In this document: positions 6,808 to 9,308 of the stretch, one piece after another
Layout: every line of letters starts with the position of its first letter
Numbering within the stretch: position 1 is the stretch's first letter
NCBI GenBank assembly: GCA_036399835.1
Contig: DASWMI010000177.1
Coordinates: 1 to 9,308 of the forward strand
Direction: 5' to 3'
Length of the DNA: 9,308 nucleotides
Source: DASYML01 sp036399835
GTDB taxonomy: Bacteria; Acidobacteriota; Blastocatellia; Pyrinomonadales; Pyrinomonadaceae
Notes under the pieces: model-generated
What the model was told of the DNA's origin: nothing
What the model saw: the letters and a program-made list of their open reading frames with translations, nothing else
Databases searched by the model: none
Translations under genes and position numbers: made by a program

Positions 6808-6897
6808 TCTCACCTTGATAAAAAAAGCTGTTTGAGCCCGTGATTTTGCAACCGCGTATCTTACCCTATCGCCGTCGCTTGATGAAAGCCGGATGCT

Positions 6898-8298
6898 TTA
6901 TTCGTCTTGCTGGTCCAACAAGCTCTGCGCCGCCGCCCTGGCTTCTTCCAGCGTGGAGACGCGCCCGTCCAACTGCATCTCGTAGACGGCTTGAAGAATC
7001 CGGCCCACGAGCGGCGAAGGCTTGAGGCCCATTTCGAGTAGATGCCTGCCGAGCAGAATCTGCGCCGGCGGTTTCTGCTCGACCTGCAACTGCCTCGCGC
7101 GCTCTATAAACCATTCCTGCGGCTGCGCATCGGACCAGCGCTCGCGAGGCACCCAATCGGCATTGCGCCCGAGCGTGTCGGCCCTCGCCACGCGATATAA
7201 AAGCTCCAGCTCGCACCTGCGCGCCAGACGGCGAAACGCGCCGTCGCCAATCTCATCGCGCCGGTTGTAAAACTCGCCCGGCTTCAAATGGTCCCTCACG
7301 AGCGCCAGCACCTGCGCGCGCACGTCGTAGCCTTCGAGCGTGTAGAGACCCAGACGTTCAAGAAAGCTTTCGGTTGGACCAACGCCGGCCTCCTCGTGTC
7401 CGCGCGAGCGCCAGCGCCCTTCTATAAACTCTGTTGTCGCGGGCTTGCCGAAATCATGGCAGAGCGCGCCGAGCATGACCGCGACCTGTTTCGGATAAGG
7501 TAAGTCTTCAATAAGCTCGCGCGCACGGTCAGCCGTGAGCATGGTATGGACGTCACAATTTCCCTCAGGATGCCAGTCGTATTCTTGCGGCACGCCGACG
7601 AGCGCCTTCAGCTCCGGGAAGAGCTGGTCCACAGCGCCCAGCTCATAGAGCCGCTTCAACCCGATTGAAGGACGACGAGCGCGCAAGAGCAGCTTTTCCA
7701 TCTCGGCCCAGACACGCTCGCGCGCGAGATCAGACAAATCAATCGCGCGGCACAGCTCAATCGTTTCCGTCTCAATCTCAAACTCGAACCGCGCGGCGAA
7801 CTGCGCTGCACGCAGCACGCGCAGAGAGTCTTCGGCAAAGGTCTCGCGCGAGACGGCGCGTAAGAGTTTGCGGTGAAGGTCTGCGCGCCCGCCGTAAGGG
7901 TCTATCAGCTCGCCCGTCAGAGGGTCTTCGAGAATCGCATTGATCGTAAAATCGCGCCGCCGCGTGGCCTCTTCGACGGACATCGAAGGATCGCCCTCGA
8001 TGATGAAGCCGCGATGCCCGCGTCCCTGTTTTCGCTCGCGTCTGGGCAGCGAAATATCCAGGTCCTGGCCGAGCTTGTAGACCGTAAAGGCTTCGCCCAC
8101 GACATTGACAGGGCCGAAGACTTCGAGCAGCTCGCGCAGGCGTGCAGGCTCCACACCGTAGACTTCCACGTCCCAATCCTTGGGCCACTGGTCCAGCAGC
8201 ACGTCGCGCACGCAGCCGCCGACCAGGAGCGCACGCCCGCCCTCGCTCTTAATCGCACGCGCCAGCTTCAGGATTTTCTCTGGAATCTGAGAGGCCAT
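6898..8298 (-). CDS. cca: CCA tRNA nucleotidyltransferase with HD domain
   Basis: Class II nucleotidyltransferase that adds or repairs the 3' CCA of tRNAs in the cytoplasm. Residue numbers count from a TTG codon at 8301 just before the chosen ATG (8298). LLVGGCVRD (25-33) is the nucleotide-binding start of the fold; Asp42 and Asp44 in KDWDVEV are the metal-binding carboxylates; RRRDFTINAI (114-123) and EDSLRVLRAAQFAARF (157-172) are the following conserved motifs. An HD domain follows: HPEGNCDVHTML (244-255), CHDFGKP (281-287), RGHEEAG. This order matches the E. coli-type Cca, whose HD domain has phosphohydrolase activity in that organism. It has 466 residues against about 412 in E. coli; the extra length is mostly C-terminal. 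ATG 8298 is preferred over TTG, but no Shine-Dalgarno sequence precedes either. It starts 23 nt after the acidic protein's stop, so translational coupling is plausible. An A-adding or poly(A) polymerase relative is the main alternative. Confidence 0.88.
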   Translation of the reverse strand: MASQIPEKILKLARAIKSEGGRALLVGGCVRDVLLDQWPKDWDVEVYGVEPARLRELLEVFGPVNVVGEAFTVYKLGQDLDISLPRRERKQGRGHRGFIIEGDPSMSVEEATRRRDFTINAILEDPLTGELIDPYGGRADLHRKLLRAVSRETFAEDSLRVLRAAQFAARFEFEIETETIELCRAIDLSDLARERVWAEMEKLLLRARRPSIGLKRLYELGAVDQLFPELKALVGVPQEYDWHPEGNCDVHTMLTADRARELIEDLPYPKQVAVMLGALCHDFGKPATTEFIEGRWRSRGHEEAGVGPTESFLERLGLYTLEGYDVRAQVLALVRDHLKPGEFYNRRDEIGDGAFRRLARRCELELLYRVARADTLGRNADWVPRERWSDAQPQEWFIERARQLQVEQKPPAQILLGRHLLEMGLKPSPLVGRILQAVYEMQLDGRVSTLEEARAAAQSLLDQQDE

Positions 8299-8321
8299 CA
8301 AAGATAAAAGGTGAGACCGCG

Positions 8322-8795
8322 TTATCGCGCCGCTTCCTGCTCGTCTTCATCATCCGCCGACTGCTGCTCATCATCTGCCAACGCATCATCAGCATCAACC
8401 TCGTCGTCGGCTTCAAACTCTTCATCGTCATCGTCCTCGTCTTGATAATCGTCAAAGACGATCTGGACGCCGCGCGCCAGCGGCAGGCAACTGATGACCT
8501 GCGCGCGTTCGATACGCGTTAATTCGGACGAGGCCGTGTGCCAGAGTTTGACCCAGAAGGTACGCGTCTGGCCGTGTATGGCAAAGGTCGAGCCGTCGAG
8601 CATGACGGGCACAGGTTCGGCCAAAGTTCCCGCGCGCAGGGCCTCGATTAGCTCAGCCGTGTACGGCTTGAACTGCTCAAACTGGACCAGCACGGCGCTC
8701 TCTTCAATCTCAGCCGGAGGCAGCTCAACCGCCTCGCCCGATTCAAGCAGCAGGCGCGTCTCCGTTTGCTGATTTCTTTTTTTGACAATAGGCAT
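8322..8795 (-). CDS. hypothetical protein with extreme acidic C-terminal tail
   Basis: 157 residues; not recognised. Residues 1-8 are basic (MPIVKKRN). Residues 10-114 look like a compact alpha/beta domain (TETRLLLESGEAVELPP, VMLDGSTFAIHGQTRTFWVKLW, ERAQVISCLPLARGVQIVF). Residues 115-157 are a disordered-looking tail with 26 Asp/Glu in 43 residues. There is no signal peptide or membrane segment, so it is probably cytoplasmic. It lies between glyQS (67 nt upstream) and cca (23 nt downstream), all on the minus strand, suggesting co-transcription and a possible RNA- or translation-linked role. The ATG at 8795 is the only plausible start: an in-frame stop lies 7 codons upstream and the next Met is residue 65. 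No Shine-Dalgarno sequence is visible before it. An A7 run at codons 5-7 and trinucleotide repeats in the tail could slip. Confidence 0.8.
   Translation of the reverse strand: MPIVKKRNQQTETRLLLESGEAVELPPAEIEESAVLVQFEQFKPYTAELIEALRAGTLAEPVPVMLDGSTFAIHGQTRTFWVKLWHTASSELTRIERAQVISCLPLARGVQIVFDDYQDEDDDDEEFEADDEVDADDALADDEQQSADDEDEQEAAR
8325..8453 (-). repeat. acidic low-complexity coding stretch (GAT/GAA-type triplets)
   Basis: On the plus strand this is a run of TCG/TCA/TCC/TCT triplets (for example tcatcgtcatcgtcctcg around 8422-8440), encoding the Asp/Glu tail of the hypothetical protein. It is an imperfect triplet repeat rather than a clean microsatellite. Its length may differ between strains. 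Confidence 0.6.
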
Positions 8796-8822
8796 GAATT
8801 CGTCAACCGTGATTCGTTAATG

Positions 8823-8851
8823 CGTCAATGGACCAAAAGTTTCCATTGACG
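8823..8851. promoter_or_regulatory. inverted repeat between glyQS and the acidic-tail gene
   Basis: CGTCAATGGA (8823-8832) and TCCATTGACG (8842-8851) are a perfect 10-bp inverted repeat with a 9-nt spacer. It lies just after the glyQS stop on the minus strand. No T run follows, so a terminator is doubtful. A further CGTCAA at 8801-8806, just before the next gene's ATG, repeats the half-site core, which suits an operator or a processing hairpin. Function is inferred only. Confidence 0.4.
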
Positions 8852-8862
8852 ATTGATGCTTC

Positions 8863-9308
8863 TTAGCATCTGATGCCCAGTCTGCCCTTGAGGTGCTCTG
8901 CGAGGTCTGCGACCTTGACGCGCTCCTGCTCCCAGGTGTCTCTGTCGCGGACTGTGACGGCCTCGTCTTCGAGCGACTGGTGGTCCACCGTGACGCAGAA
9001 GGGCGTGCCGATCTCGTCCTGTCGCGCGTAAAGCTTGCCTATGCCGCCCGTGTCGTCGTAGACGGCGCGCAGGACGGGTTGCAGCGAGCGCTTGATGGCC
9101 TTCGCCATGCCGACTATCTCCGGCTTGTTTTTGGCGAGCGGTAGAATCGCCGCCTTGATCGGCGCAAGCTCCGGGTGGAGCTTGAGGACGACGCGCTTTT
9201 CGCCCTTGTCGTTGGACTTTTCGGAGTAAGCATCCATCAGCACGGCGAGGACCGTGCGGTTGACACCGGCGGCATCGGCAAGCTCTACGCGCGCCAGGAC
9301 GAGATCGG
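8863..9308 (-). CDS. glyQS: glycyl-tRNA synthetase, single-chain type, C-terminal part
   Basis: Class II aminoacyl-tRNA synthetase that charges tRNA-Gly in the cytoplasm. Only the last ~147 residues are in the window; the frame is open to the right edge, so the GTG at 9243 is internal and not the start. The segment AAGVNRTVLAVL (about 9238-9273) matches the position of class II motif 3, where the enzyme's AGVDR-type sequence holds the ATP-contacting Arg. The rest is the anticodon-binding domain: KLHPELAPIKAAILPL, YDDTGGIGKLYARQDEIGTP, FCVTVD, then DEAVTVRDRDTWEQERV, a pattern typical of the dimeric alpha2 enzyme rather than the split GlyQ/GlyS form. The usual Asp of VDR is Asn here (VNR). The frame ends LGIRC with TAA. 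It is the first visible gene of a minus-strand cluster leading to cca. Confidence 0.93.
   Translation of the reverse strand, partial: DLVLARVELADAAGVNRTVLAVLMDAYSEKSNDKGEKRVVLKLHPELAPIKAAILPLAKNKPEIVGMAKAIKRSLQPVLRAVYDDTGGIGKLYARQDEIGTPFCVTVDHQSLEDEAVTVRDRDTWEQERVKVADLAEHLKGRLGIRC

Noticed and set aside
6825..6842. Terminator for cca (T6 run on the minus strand after GCTCAAACAGC)
   Set aside because: Only a 3-bp stem can form before the T run, too weak to call.
7873..8307. Plus-strand open frame opposite cca
   Set aside because: It is an antisense shadow of conserved nucleotidyltransferase motifs, with no RBS or family likeness.
9241..9243. GTG as the start of a separate 126-residue protein
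   Set aside because: The frame continues to the window edge with glycyl-tRNA synthetase sequence, so it is an internal Val codon.

Overview
The window reads as a GC-rich bacterial chromosome segment carrying mostly housekeeping and exported-protein genes. I infer an acidobacterium, perhaps class Blastocatellia. The basis is the gene mix: an exported glutamyl-endopeptidase-like S9 peptidase, a Cys-rich exported protein of a type I loosely associate with that group, and a single-chain bacterial glycyl-tRNA synthetase. This taxonomic call rests on recollection, not a search, and is low confidence. I saw no tRNA or rRNA gene, CRISPR array, transposase or phage gene.

Layout, left to right: (1) the 3' part of a plus-strand alpha/beta hydrolase, cut by the window start; (2) a 157-bp convergent gap with two hairpins, one a strong terminator candidate; (3) a minus-strand, 851-residue exported S9 serine peptidase; (4) a 229-bp divergent promoter region; (5) a plus-strand, 480-residue exported Cys-rich protein of unknown function with three Pro/Thr/Ser linkers, whose reading frame contains a terminator-like hairpin; (6) a minus-strand acyl-CoA dehydrogenase whose stop overlaps that of gene 5 by 7 bp; (7) a 160-bp gap with an inverted repeat in the dehydrogenase leader; (8) a minus-strand cluster transcribed as glyQS (3' part only), then an unknown acidic-tailed protein, then cca.

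How the genes may work together: glyQS charges tRNA-Gly and cca builds or repairs tRNA 3' CCA ends, so the small acidic protein between them is a guilt-by-association candidate for a tRNA or translation role. The two serine hydrolases and the Cys-rich protein look like independent exported or scavenging functions. The acyl-CoA dehydrogenase belongs to acyl-CoA oxidation and has its own ribosome binding site.

Nothing here is a clearly new multi-gene system. The items most worth following up are the terminator-like hairpin inside the Cys-rich gene, the base-composition shift within that gene, and the unknown gene between the two tRNA enzymes.
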